Shown piece by piece: positions 1-6,452 of a stretch of 8,370 nucleotides of DNA. The number at the start of each line of letters is the position of its first letter. The first letter of the stretch is position 1. Source of the stretch: Intrasporangium_A sp039812505 (GTDB taxonomy: Bacteria; Actinomycetota; Actinomycetes; Actinomycetales; Dermatophilaceae); the NCBI RefSeq assembly GCF_039812505.1, contig NZ_JBDIAQ010000152.1, positions 1-8,370 of the forward strand, in the 5' to 3' direction. The notes beneath the pieces were generated by a model. The model was not told the origin of the DNA. It worked only from the letters and a program-made list of their open reading frames with translations, and did not search any database. A program made the translations under genes and the position numbers.

Positions 1-28
1 CTGACGCCGGCCCGGCGCGGGCGAGGGG

Positions 29-64
29 CACCGCGCGCACGAGGCACACCGCGCGCACGAGGCA
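29..64. repeat. 18-bp perfect tandem duplication downstream of ndk
   Basis: The 18-mer caccgcgcgcacgaggca occurs twice back to back (29-46 and 47-64). A degenerate partial copy of its right half (gcgaggggca) sits just before, at 21-30. The core is an alternating C/G-rich run. It lies in the non-coding stretch after the ndk stop codon, so it is in the 3' untranslated region of the minus-strand operon or in the spacer to the next gene. No function can be read from it; replication slippage is the simplest origin. Confidence 0.9.
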
Positions 65-78
65 GACCGACCGTTACC

Positions 79-94
79 CCGGCCGAGACGCCGG
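79..94 (-). terminator. weak terminator-like hairpin just after ndk
   Basis: Positions 79-83 (ccggc) and 90-94 (gccgg) can form a 5-bp all-GC stem with a 6-base loop, starting 2 bases beyond the ndk stop codon. A second GC stem of 5 bp with a 3-base loop is possible at 5-17. Neither is followed by a run of T on the minus strand, so these are at best U-less actinobacterial-type terminators. Short GC palindromes are common by chance at this base composition. Confidence 0.2.
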
Positions 95-96
95 TC

Positions 97-519
97 TCAC
101 AGCTGCGGGAACCAGATGCCGATCTCGCGAGCGGCCGATTCGAGCGAGTCGGACCCGTGCACGATGTTCTGCTGGACCGCCGTGCCCCAGTCCCGGCCGA
201 GGTCACCGCGGATGGTGCCCGGTGCGGCGTCGGTGGGGTTCGTGGCGCCGGCCAGGGCGCGGAACCCCTTGACGCAGTCCTCGCCCTCGATGACCGCCGC
301 GGTGACCGGCCCGGAGGACATGAACTCGACCAGCGCCTCGTAGAACGGCTTGCCCTGGTGCTCGGCGTAGTGCTGCTCGAGCATCCCGCGGGTCGGCGTG
401 AGGATCGCCAGCGCCCGCAAGGCGTAGCCCTTGGCCTCGACCCGCCGCAGCACCTCCCCCGTCAGTCCGCGCTGGAAGCCGTCGGGTTTGACGAGGACGA
501 GGGAACGTTCGATGGTCAC
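97..519 (-). CDS. ndk: Nucleoside-diphosphate kinase
   Basis: This 140-residue protein has the usual length for a bacterial Ndk, the cytosolic enzyme that moves the gamma-phosphate of ATP to other NDPs through a phosphohistidine. The family landmarks are visible: K11 in LVLVKPDG, Y51 in HYAEH, F59 in KPFY, R87, T93 in GATNP, R104 in GTIRGD, N118, and the phospho-accepting H121 in NIVHGSDS. It ends in the typical IWFP. The start is the GTG at 519, giving VTIERSLVLV, which matches the family N-terminus (M-T-E-R-T-L type). AAGG at 531-528 lies 8 bases upstream. An in-frame GTG at 528 would overlap the previous stop as GTGA but has no Shine-Dalgarno and adds three residues not typical of the family. 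The stop of the DUF4233 gene lies 5 bases upstream, so the two are almost certainly cotranscribed. No anomalies are seen. Confidence 0.97.
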   Translation of the reverse strand: MTIERSLVLVKPDGFQRGLTGEVLRRVEAKGYALRALAILTPTRGMLEQHYAEHQGKPFYEALVEFMSSGPVTAAVIEGEDCVKGFRALAGATNPTDAAPGTIRGDLGRDWGTAVQQNIVHGSDSLESAAREIGIWFPQL

Positions 520-524
520 GGCCG

Positions 525-902
525 TCACCTTACCGGGGTCTGCATCCGGTCGACGGCGCCTCCCTTGAGCAACGAGACGACCCACAGGGCCAGGAAGATG
601 AGGCCGGCGAGGAACATCATCGGCACGACGAACCCGGCCAGCAGCGTGAGCGCCTGGACCACCCAGCCCAGGGTCACGCCATACGGCTTGCGGGTCAGCG
701 CCGCTCCGGCCAGGCACAGGGCCGCGATGACCGAGCCGACGAGCAGGTAGCGGCCGGCCGCAGCCGGCTCACCCTGCGCCACGGCGGTCCCGCGGGCGAC
801 GAGCGCGCCGAAGAAGATGATGACCGACTGGCCGGCCAGCACCGTGGCCAGCATGCGCCAGGTGAACTTGCCGGTGGTGCCGTAGAGGACGAGTCGCGAC
901 AT
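525..902 (-). CDS. DUF4233 family four-helix membrane protein
   Basis: This 125-residue hydrophobic protein has four predicted membrane segments at about residues 17-36, 52-69, 76-92 and 92-113. The hallmark motifs are RMLATVLAGQ near the start, RKPYGVTLGWVVQ in the middle and GFVVPMMFLAGLIFLALW near the end. I recognise this as the DUF4233 family, which in actinobacteria lies between folC and ndk (the Rv2446c position in Mycobacterium tuberculosis). Its function is unknown. The conserved position suggests, but does not show, a link to folate or nucleotide metabolism. The ATG at 902 is the only good in-frame start before RMLATVL, but its Shine-Dalgarno is poor: the nearest purine run (AAAGG, 920-916) is 13 bases away. 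The 103-base gap to folC has no convincing promoter, so it is probably read through from upstream. M17 is a less likely alternative start because it would clip the first helix. Confidence 0.88.
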   Translation of the reverse strand: MSRLVLYGTTGKFTWRMLATVLAGQSVIIFFGALVARGTAVAQGEPAAAGRYLLVGSVIAALCLAGAALTRKPYGVTLGWVVQALTLLAGFVVPMMFLAGLIFLALWVVSLLKGGAVDRMQTPVR

Positions 903-1005
903 ACGATCCCAGGTGCCTTTCGTGTCAACGGTCTACCGGTCGCCGGGCCGCGGTGCCGAGCAGCTGGACGCGACGATACGGACCGAGCCTACGTCGGCCG
1001 TGCGC

Positions 1006-2394
1006 TCAGGCCTCCTCGTGGCCGAGCAGCAGCCGCACCTCACCGGCCGTGATGACCGAGCCCGTCGCGAGCACTCCCCCGCCGAGCCCGTCGGCCTCCG
1101 CCAGCGTGACGGCCTGTTCCAGCGCGTCCGGCAGGTTCGGGACCACGGTGACCCGATGCTCGCCGAAGACCTCCGCGGCCAGCCGGCCGAGCCGGGCCGG
1201 GTCGAGGGCCCGGTGTGACGAGTTGCGGGTGACCACGACCTCGGACAGCACCGGCTCGAGGACCTCGAGGATCCCGACGGCGTCCTTGTCCGCCACGATG
1301 CCGAGCAGCCCCACCAGCCGGGTGAAGGTGAACGCCTCCTCGAGAGCGGTGACGAGGGCCCGGGCGCCGTGCGGGTTGTGCGCGGCGTCGACCACGACCG
1401 TCGGCGAGCGGCGCACGACCTCGAGCCGCCCGGGCGAGGCCATCGAGGCGCAGGCCGTGAGCAGCAGGTCGTGGTCGAGCGGTTGTTCCCCGCCGCCGAC
1501 GAAGGCCTCCACGGCGGCGATCGCGACCGCGAGGTTCTGGGCCTGGTGGGCGCCGTGCAGCGGCAGGAACAGGTCCGGGTAGTCCGCCGCGAGGCCCCGG
1601 ACGGAGACCAGCTGCCCGCCCACCGCGACCGCACGGGCGGTCACGCCGAAGTCGGTCCCCTCGAGGACGAGCCGGGCCCCGACCTGCTCGGCCCGTTCGC
1701 GCAGCACCTCCGCGGCATCGTCGTCCTGCAGCGCCGAGACGGTGACGGCGTCGGGTTTGATGATCCCCGACTTCTCCGCGGCGATCGAACCGATGTCTGG
1801 ACCGAGCAGGTGGGTGTGGTCGAGGTCGACGGGGGTGATGACCGAGACCCGGCCGTCGACGACGTTGGTCGCGTCCCAGGTGCCGCCGAGCCCGACCTCG
1901 ACGACGGCGACGTCGACCGGGGCATCCGCGAAGGCGGCATACGCCACGGCCACGAGGGTCTCGAAGAAGTTGAGCCGGCGCCCGCCGGACTCCAGCGACC
2001 GGGCGTCGACGAGGTCGACCAGCGGCTTCACGTCGGCATAGGCGGCGATGAGCTTGGTGCGCGGGATCGGCTTGCCGGACAAGGCGATCCGCTCGCGCAT
2101 GTCGTGCAGGTGCGGTGAGGTGAAGCGGCCGGTCCGCAGGCCCAGCTCCCGCAGGACCGTGTCGATCATCCGGCTCGTGGACGTCTTGCCGTTGGTGCCG
2201 GTCAGGTGGATCACCGGGAAGGCGCGCTGAGGGTCCCCGGCGAGCCGCATGACGGCGCGGATCCGCTCGAGCGAGGGCCCGATGTCGTTCTCCGGGGCGC
2301 GCGAGAGGATCTCCGCCTCGATCTCGCGCACCTGCCTGCGCTCCTCGAGCCGGCGGGCGGCGGCTGCGGCCGCGGCGTCCGGTCGTGGGCTCAC
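1006..2394 (-). CDS. folC: Bifunctional folylpolyglutamate synthase / dihydrofolate synthase
   Basis: This 462-residue Mur-ligase-type ATPase adds glutamate to dihydropteroate and to reduced folates, giving the polyglutamylated cofactors kept in the cytosol. Visible motifs, in order, are the P-loop TGTNGKTS (65-72), SPHL (93-96), VEVGLGGTWDATN (165-177) with the Mg-binding acidic residue, EKSGIIK (207-213, whose lysine is the likely carbamylated residue), GAHQAQN (281-287), and the C-terminal domain motifs PGRLE (321-325), DAAHNPHG (336-343) and TGSVITAGEVR (444-454). Length and domain order are normal. The first 20 residues form an alanine- and arginine-rich tail that is not conserved. The start is the GTG at 2394: it overlaps the acetyltransferase stop as GTGA and has GGAGGG 4 bases upstream. 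The ileS-acetyltransferase-folC order differs from mycobacteria and streptomycetes, where valS precedes folC. Whether both activities are present cannot be told from sequence alone. Confidence 0.96.
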   Translation of the reverse strand: MSPRPDAAAAAAARRLEERRQVREIEAEILSRAPENDIGPSLERIRAVMRLAGDPQRAFPVIHLTGTNGKTSTSRMIDTVLRELGLRTGRFTSPHLHDMRERIALSGKPIPRTKLIAAYADVKPLVDLVDARSLESGGRRLNFFETLVAVAYAAFADAPVDVAVVEVGLGGTWDATNVVDGRVSVITPVDLDHTHLLGPDIGSIAAEKSGIIKPDAVTVSALQDDDAAEVLRERAEQVGARLVLEGTDFGVTARAVAVGGQLVSVRGLAADYPDLFLPLHGAHQAQNLAVAIAAVEAFVGGGEQPLDHDLLLTACASMASPGRLEVVRRSPTVVVDAAHNPHGARALVTALEEAFTFTRLVGLLGIVADKDAVGILEVLEPVLSEVVVTRNSSHRALDPARLGRLAAEVFGEHRVTVVPNLPDALEQAVTLAEADGLGGGVLATGSVITAGEVRLLLGHEEA

Positions 2395-2924
2395 GGGACC
2401 CTCCGTCCCGCGGCCGCGCCGCCGCCCAGGTCCTTGACGAGCCAGAGCAGGTCGGGCAGCCCGGAGCCGCCCGGCTCACGATGGGTGAACCGGAAGCCGG
2501 TGCCCTCGTAGAAGCGGGCGGCCTGGTCGTTGCCGTCCAGGTAGGAGACACCCAACGTGGTGTGGCCCAGCTGGGCGGCCCGCAGCACGACCTCGTCCAG
2601 CAGCCGGCGCCCGATGCCGCGGCCCTGGTGACCGGGCCGGACGTACAGCTTCCACAGGACCAGCTCGTCGCCCTGGCTGCCGTAGGCCGCCATCCCGACC
2701 ACGGCCCCGTCCTGCTCGGCCACGAGCGTCCGGCCGACCCGGATGCCGGGGATGACGGCATCGGCGGTCCACCACTTGGCCAGGCCCATCGCCACGTACT
2801 CGCGGCCGGCGATCGGCTCGTACGTCACACGCCAGGTCTCGTGCCCGACCCGCAGGACGGCGTCGAGGTCGTCGCCGGTCGCGGTCCGGACCGTGACGGG
2901 GCGCTCCGCCGGCTGCGCGCTCAT
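2391..2924 (-). CDS. GNAT-family N-acetyltransferase
   Basis: This 177-residue single-domain acetyltransferase uses acetyl-CoA to acetylate an amine, but its substrate is unknown. Residues 9-90 form the variable N-terminal half, including WRVTYEPIAG. The acetyl-CoA pyrophosphate loop is LYVRPGHQGRGIGRRLLDE (93-111), with the Q100-x-x-G103-x-G105 signature. The second conserved block is YLDGNDQAARFYEGTGF (128-144), with the typical N132 and Y139. The C-terminal tail (GGGAAAGRRVP) is low-complexity. The start ATG at 2924 overlaps the ileS stop (ATGA), and the stop overlaps the folC start (GTGA), so translation is probably coupled on both sides; no strong Shine-Dalgarno precedes it. A RimI-like protein acetylation role is possible, but nothing here specifies it. 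Confidence 0.9.
   Translation of the reverse strand: MSAQPAERPVTVRTATGDDLDAVLRVGHETWRVTYEPIAGREYVAMGLAKWWTADAVIPGIRVGRTLVAEQDGAVVGMAAYGSQGDELVLWKLYVRPGHQGRGIGRRLLDEVVLRAAQLGHTTLGVSYLDGNDQAARFYEGTGFRFTHREPGGSGLPDLLWLVKDLGGGAAAGRRVP
2399..2404 (-). promoter_or_regulatory. Shine-Dalgarno of folC, fixing its GTG start
   Basis: On the minus strand GGAGGG (2404-2399) lies 4 bases before the GTG at 2394, inside the last codons of the acetyltransferase gene. It supports the overlapping GTG start and suggests that folC can recruit its own ribosomes as well as receive them from the upstream gene. Confidence 0.7.
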
Positions 2925-5900
2925 CGCTTGGCCACCAGGATGCGGGCCTGCTGCCCGTCGCCGACCACGACCGCGACGCCGGTCCCCTCGGGCAGCGCGT
3001 GGTCGCCCCCGGCCGACGAGAACTGCGTGGCGAGGGTCTCCGCGACGATCAGGTCACGGTGCGCGACGGTGGCCGCGAAGACGTCCTCGGTGCCGGTGAT
3101 CGTCAGGCTGATCCGGTCGCTGACCTGCAGCCCGGCCTCCCGGCGCGTCTGCTGGACGGCCCGGACCAGGTCGCGGGCCAGTCCCTCGGCGGCCAGCTCG
3201 GGCGTGACCTGCGTGTCGAGCACGCAGAACCCGCCGCCGGGCAGCATCGCGGTCGCGGCTCCGTCCGCCTGCTCGCCGACCACCGTCTCGAGCGTGTACT
3301 CGCCCTCGTGCAGCACCAGGCCGCCGGCCGAGACGACGCCCTCGGCGGAGACGGACCAGTCGCCGCTCTTGCTCCCCCGGATCGCGGCCTGCACGTCCTT
3401 GCCGAGCCGGGGCCCGGCCGCGCGGGCGTTCACGGTCAGCCGCTGGGTCACGCCGTAGCCCGCGCCGCTGTCGGACCCGAGCTCGACCAGACGCAGCGCC
3501 TTGACGTTGAGCTCGTCCCGGATGATCGCCTCGAACGGCTCCAGGACCGCCGAGTCGGGCACCGCGACGGTGAGCGAGCCGAGCGGCAGGCGGGCGCGCA
3601 GACCCGCCGCCTTGCGCAGGCTCGAACCGACGGAGCAGAGCTCGCGCGCCCGGTCCATGGCCGAGACCAGGGCCGCGTCGGTGGGCAGCTCGGCGGGGTC
3701 CGGGTAGTCGGTCAGGTGGACCGAGCGGCCTCCGGTCAGGCCACGCCAGATCTCCTCGGTCACCAGCGGCAGGAGGGGCGCCACGGCCCGGGTCACCGTC
3801 TCGAGGGTGGTCCACAGCGTGTCGAAGGCCGCTCTCGAGGCCGCGGACTCACCACCCCAGAACCGGTCCCGGGACCGGCGGACGTACCAGTTGGTCAGCA
3901 CGTCGACGAAGGTCCGCGTGCTGTCGCAGGCCGCGGCGACGTCGTAGTCGTCGAGCTGGTCCCGCACCTCGCGGACGAACCCGTGCAGCTTCGCCAGCAT
4001 GTAGCGGTCGAGGACGTCGGAGGACGACGTCGAGCGCCTCGCGTCGTACCCGGCCCCGCCGTGCGCCGCGTTCGCGTAGAGGGCCAGGAAGGACCACACG
4101 TTCCACAGCGGGATGATCACCTGCCGGACACCGTCGCGGATGCCCTGCTCGGTGACCACGAGGTTGCCGCCGCGCAGGATGGGGCTGCTCATCAGGAACC
4201 AGCGCATCGCGTCGGCCCCGTCGCGCTCGAACACCTCGGACACGTCCGGGTAGTTGCGCAGCGACTTGCTCATCTTCTGCCCGTCCGAGCCGAGCACGAT
4301 GCCGTGGCTGACGCACGACTTGAAGGCGGGCCGGTCGAACAGGGCGGTCGCCAGGATGTGCAGCGTGTAGAACCACCCACGGGTCTGGCCGATGTACTCG
4401 ACGATGAAGTCGCCCGGGAAGTGGTGCTGGAACCAGTCGGCGTTCTCGAAGGGGTAGTGCACCTGGGCGAAGCTCATCGAGCCGGAGTCGAACCACACGT
4501 CGAGCACGTCCTCGACGCGGCGCATCGTCGCGTGCCCGGTCGGGTCGTCGGGGTTGGGGCGGGTCAGGCGGTCGATGCCGGGCCGGTGCAGGTCGGTGAC
4601 CGCCACCCCGAAGTCGCGCTCCAGCTCCGCGAAGGAGCCGTAGACGTCGATCCGCGGGTAGCGCGGGTCGTCCGACTTCCAGACCGGGATCGGGCTGCCC
4701 CAGAAGCGGTTGCGCGAGATCGACCAGTCGCGGGCGTTGGCCAGCCACTTGCCGAACTGGCCGTCCTTGACGTGCTCGGGCGTCCAGTCGATCTGCTGGT
4801 TCAGCTCGAGCATCCGCTCCTTGATCTTGGTGACCTGCACGAACCAGCTCGAGACCGCCATGTAGATCAGCGGCTGCCGGCAGCGCCAGCAGTGCGGATA
4901 GCTGTGCTCGTAGGTCTCGCGCCGCAGCAGGACCGTGCCCTCCGTGGTCGAGCCCATCTCGCCCGTACCCCGGGTGCGCGCCCTGAGGTGGTCGATGATG
5001 TGCGGGTTCGCGTCGAAGACGTGCATCCCCTCGTAGTCGGTCACCGGGTGGGTGAACGTGCCGTCCGGGCCGACGGGCACGACCACGTCGATGCCGAACG
5101 CGTCGGTGAGGACCTTGTCCTCCTCACCGAAGGCGGACGCGATGTGGACCAGGCCCGTGCCGTCCTCGGTGGTGACGTAGTCCGCGGGCAGCACGACGTG
5201 GCCGTTCGGGTGGCCCAGGAAGTAGGAGAACGGCGGCGTGTAGCGTCGCCCGACGATCTCGGCGCCCTTCAGCCGCCCCACGACCCGGTCCGCCAGGGTC
5301 GACGGGTCGGACCCGCCGAGCTCCTTGGCGTAGGCGCCCAGCCGGGCCGCGGCGATGATGTAGCGCTCGGTGACACCGGTGAAGTCGGACTCGACGACGA
5401 CGTAGTCGACGTCGGGGTGCACGGCCATCGCGACGTTCGCGGGCACCGTCCACGGCGTCGTGGTCCAGACCAGGGCCAGCTCGCCGGTCTCGAGCCGGTA
5501 GCCGATCGTCACGGCCGGGTCCTGGCGCATCTTGTAGACGTCGTCGTCCATGCGCAGCTCGTGGTTGGACAGGGGGGTCTGGTCGTTCCAGCAGTAGGGC
5601 AGCACCCGGAAGCCCTCGTAGACCAGGCCCTTGTCGTAGAGGGACTTGAACGCCCAGATCACCGACTCCATGAAGGACGGGTTGAGCGTCTTGTAGTCGT
5701 TCTCGAAGTCGACCCACCGGGCCTGCCGCGTCACGTAGCTGACCCACTCGTCGGTGTACTTGAGCACCGAGGCCCGGCAGGCGTCGTTGAACCTGTCGAT
5801 GCCGAGCTCGAGGATGTCCTGCTTGGTCTTCAGCCCGAGCTGGCGCTGGGCCTCCAGCTCGGCGGGCAGCCCGTGCGTGTCCCAGCCGAACCGTCTCTCG

Positions 5901-6181
5901 ACCCGCCGACCGCGCATCGTCTGGTAGCGCGGCACGATGTCCTTGACGTAGCCGGTCAGCAGGTGCCCGTAGTGGGGCAGGCCGTTGGCGAAGGGCGGCC
6001 CGTCGTAGAAGACGAACTCGTTCGAGCCGTCCTTCCCCGCGTCCCGGTTCTCCACCGAGGCGGCGAAGGTGCCGTCCTGCTCCCAGTACGCCAGTACCCG
6101 TTCCTCGATCTGCGGGAACCGTGGGGCGGAGGGCACGTCGGCGCGGTGCTGCGCGTCGGTGGTGACCTTCGGATAGGTCAT
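2921..6181 (-). CDS. ileS: Isoleucyl-tRNA synthetase, long (type-2-like) form
   Basis: This 1086-residue class I synthetase charges tRNA-Ile with isoleucine. The catalytic signatures are HYGH (70-73, HIGH motif) in YDGPPFANGLPHYGH and KMSKS (636-640) in GSDGQKMSKS. The editing (CP1) domain shows the Thr-rich TTTPWT (240-245) and GTGLVHIASAFGEED (341-355), whose D355 corresponds to the editing aspartate. S349 stands where proline is usual (APAFG). Other landmarks are CWRC (431-434), DVWFDSGS (561-568), the anticodon-binding region from about 690, and a C-terminal domain (about 870-1086) of the kind found in eukaryote-like IleRS. Length and C-terminus suggest the type 2 class, known for low mupirocin sensitivity; that phenotype is inference. 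The start is the ATG at 6181 (MTYPKV), with AGGAG 8 bases upstream. An in-frame ATG at 6325 lies inside the T-box leader, has no Shine-Dalgarno and would add 48 unrelated residues. The stop overlaps the next start (ATGA). Confidence 0.97.
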   Translation of the reverse strand: MTYPKVTTDAQHRADVPSAPRFPQIEERVLAYWEQDGTFAASVENRDAGKDGSNEFVFYDGPPFANGLPHYGHLLTGYVKDIVPRYQTMRGRRVERRFGWDTHGLPAELEAQRQLGLKTKQDILELGIDRFNDACRASVLKYTDEWVSYVTRQARWVDFENDYKTLNPSFMESVIWAFKSLYDKGLVYEGFRVLPYCWNDQTPLSNHELRMDDDVYKMRQDPAVTIGYRLETGELALVWTTTPWTVPANVAMAVHPDVDYVVVESDFTGVTERYIIAAARLGAYAKELGGSDPSTLADRVVGRLKGAEIVGRRYTPPFSYFLGHPNGHVVLPADYVTTEDGTGLVHIASAFGEEDKVLTDAFGIDVVVPVGPDGTFTHPVTDYEGMHVFDANPHIIDHLRARTRGTGEMGSTTEGTVLLRRETYEHSYPHCWRCRQPLIYMAVSSWFVQVTKIKERMLELNQQIDWTPEHVKDGQFGKWLANARDWSISRNRFWGSPIPVWKSDDPRYPRIDVYGSFAELERDFGVAVTDLHRPGIDRLTRPNPDDPTGHATMRRVEDVLDVWFDSGSMSFAQVHYPFENADWFQHHFPGDFIVEYIGQTRGWFYTLHILATALFDRPAFKSCVSHGIVLGSDGQKMSKSLRNYPDVSEVFERDGADAMRWFLMSSPILRGGNLVVTEQGIRDGVRQVIIPLWNVWSFLALYANAAHGGAGYDARRSTSSSDVLDRYMLAKLHGFVREVRDQLDDYDVAAACDSTRTFVDVLTNWYVRRSRDRFWGGESAASRAAFDTLWTTLETVTRAVAPLLPLVTEEIWRGLTGGRSVHLTDYPDPAELPTDAALVSAMDRARELCSVGSSLRKAAGLRARLPLGSLTVAVPDSAVLEPFEAIIRDELNVKALRLVELGSDSGAGYGVTQRLTVNARAAGPRLGKDVQAAIRGSKSGDWSVSAEGVVSAGGLVLHEGEYTLETVVGEQADGAATAMLPGGGFCVLDTQVTPELAAEGLARDLVRAVQQTRREAGLQVSDRISLTITGTEDVFAATVAHRDLIVAETLATQFSSAGGDHALPEGTGVAVVVGDGQQARILVAKR

Positions 6182-6184
6182 GTG

Positions 6185-6420
6185 GTCGTCTCCTGCGTCG
6201 CTCGCTTCGTCACTCGACGAGGACGACGTCACCGGGACCACCCGATGGCACCGCGGTACCACCTCGCTTGCCGCACGGGCCCGCCTTCCCCGGGGAGGGA
6301 GGTGAGCGGCATACGACCGCTTCATCGTGGCTGTGACGGGCCCACCCGTCCGGGTCTAGTGGGGGCGTCGCCGCCCTGTTCTTCCGGAGGCTCGCCGCTG
6401 ATGACGGCTCGGACGCCTGT
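6185..6420 (-). promoter_or_regulatory. T-box riboswitch leader of ileS (tRNA-Ile sensing, translational type)
   Basis: The minus strand between the promoter and ileS has the elements of an actinobacterial ileS T-box. The T-box core GAGGUGGUACCGCG is at 6265-6252 as GCGAGG (6267-6262), a 7-base bulge UGGUACC (6261-6255) and GCG (6254-6252). UGGU would pair with the ACCA end of uncharged tRNA-Ile. The matching strand CGU-CCUCGU (6225-6217) completes the antisequestrator. The same strand (GUCGUCCU, 6227-6220) can instead pair with the ileS Shine-Dalgarno region. Near the 5' end, GCCG (6408-6405) and CGGC (6397-6394) close a 7-base loop UCAUCAG holding AUC (6402-6400), a good isoleucine specifier. 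GAGCCUCCGGAAGAAC follows (6393-6378), a block I recall as conserved in these leaders. Further hairpins are GACGGG/CCCGUC (6350-6335) and AGCGG/CCGCU (6321-6305, stem III-like). No U-run follows any stem. Uncharged tRNA-Ile should free the Shine-Dalgarno and switch ileS on. Confidence 0.93.
6190..6194 (-). promoter_or_regulatory. ileS Shine-Dalgarno, target of T-box sequestration
   Basis: AGGAG (6194-6190) sits 8 bases before the ATG at 6181. The segment AGG (6194-6192) plus ACGAC (6189-6185) is complementary to GUCGUCCU at 6227-6220, with a 2-base bulge. The ribosome site can therefore be masked by the upstream leader. This settles the start at 6181 and supports translational rather than transcriptional T-box control. 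Confidence 0.75.
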
Positions 6421-6426
6421 GGCGAC

Positions 6427-6432
6427 ATTCTA
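6427..6432 (-). promoter_or_regulatory. Probable -10 box of the ileS operon promoter
   Basis: TAGAAT on the minus strand (6432-6427) is one base from TATAAT and would place the transcript start near 6420, just before the first pairing stem of the T-box (GGCGUC, 6417-6412). No recognisable TTGACA lies at the right spacing upstream. A weak -35 is common in actinobacterial promoters. Confidence 0.55.
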
Positions 6433-6440
6433 GCCGGACG

Positions 6441-6446
6441 TAGGGT
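6441..6446 (+). promoter_or_regulatory. Probable -10 box for a leaderless FAD-oxidase transcript
   Basis: TAGGGT (6441-6446) fits the actinobacterial TANNNT -10 pattern and ends 6 bases before the GTG at 6453, so transcription would start at or within a base of the start codon. The same bases include AGGG, which could instead serve as a weak Shine-Dalgarno 7 bases from the GTG. The promoter reading is favoured because no other -10 is evident nearby and the upstream DNA belongs to the ileS leader. Confidence 0.45.
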
Positions 6447-6452
6447 GTCCCC

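Noticed and set aside
526..528. Alternative ndk start at GTG 528 with a GTGA overlap to the DUF4233 stop
   Set aside because: It has no Shine-Dalgarno at a usable distance, while AAGG is 8 bases from the GTG at 519, and 519 matches the family N-terminus.
900..928. Perfect TTGACA (minus, 928-923) before the DUF4233 gene as a separate promoter
   Set aside because: At 16-18 bases spacing the -10 candidates (TCGTAT, CGTATG) are poor, and the transcript would begin inside the coding region. It is not strong enough to call.
1040..2761. Open frame on the minus strand crossing folC and the acetyltransferase in another phase
   Set aside because: It is low-complexity R/G/P/A-rich translation with no motif, and both real genes in the correct phase are complete and well conserved.
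6271..6350. Strong GC hairpins in the ileS leader as intrinsic terminators
   Set aside because: No run of U follows them, and the leader has a complete Shine-Dalgarno sequestration arrangement instead.
2999..6433. Very long open frame (over 1100 codons) on the plus strand opposite ileS
   Set aside because: Its translation is rich in R, G, V, D, H and Q with no recognisable domain. Such open antisense frames arise from the GC-rich third-position bias of the real gene, which has HYGH, KMSKS and editing motifs on the minus strand.
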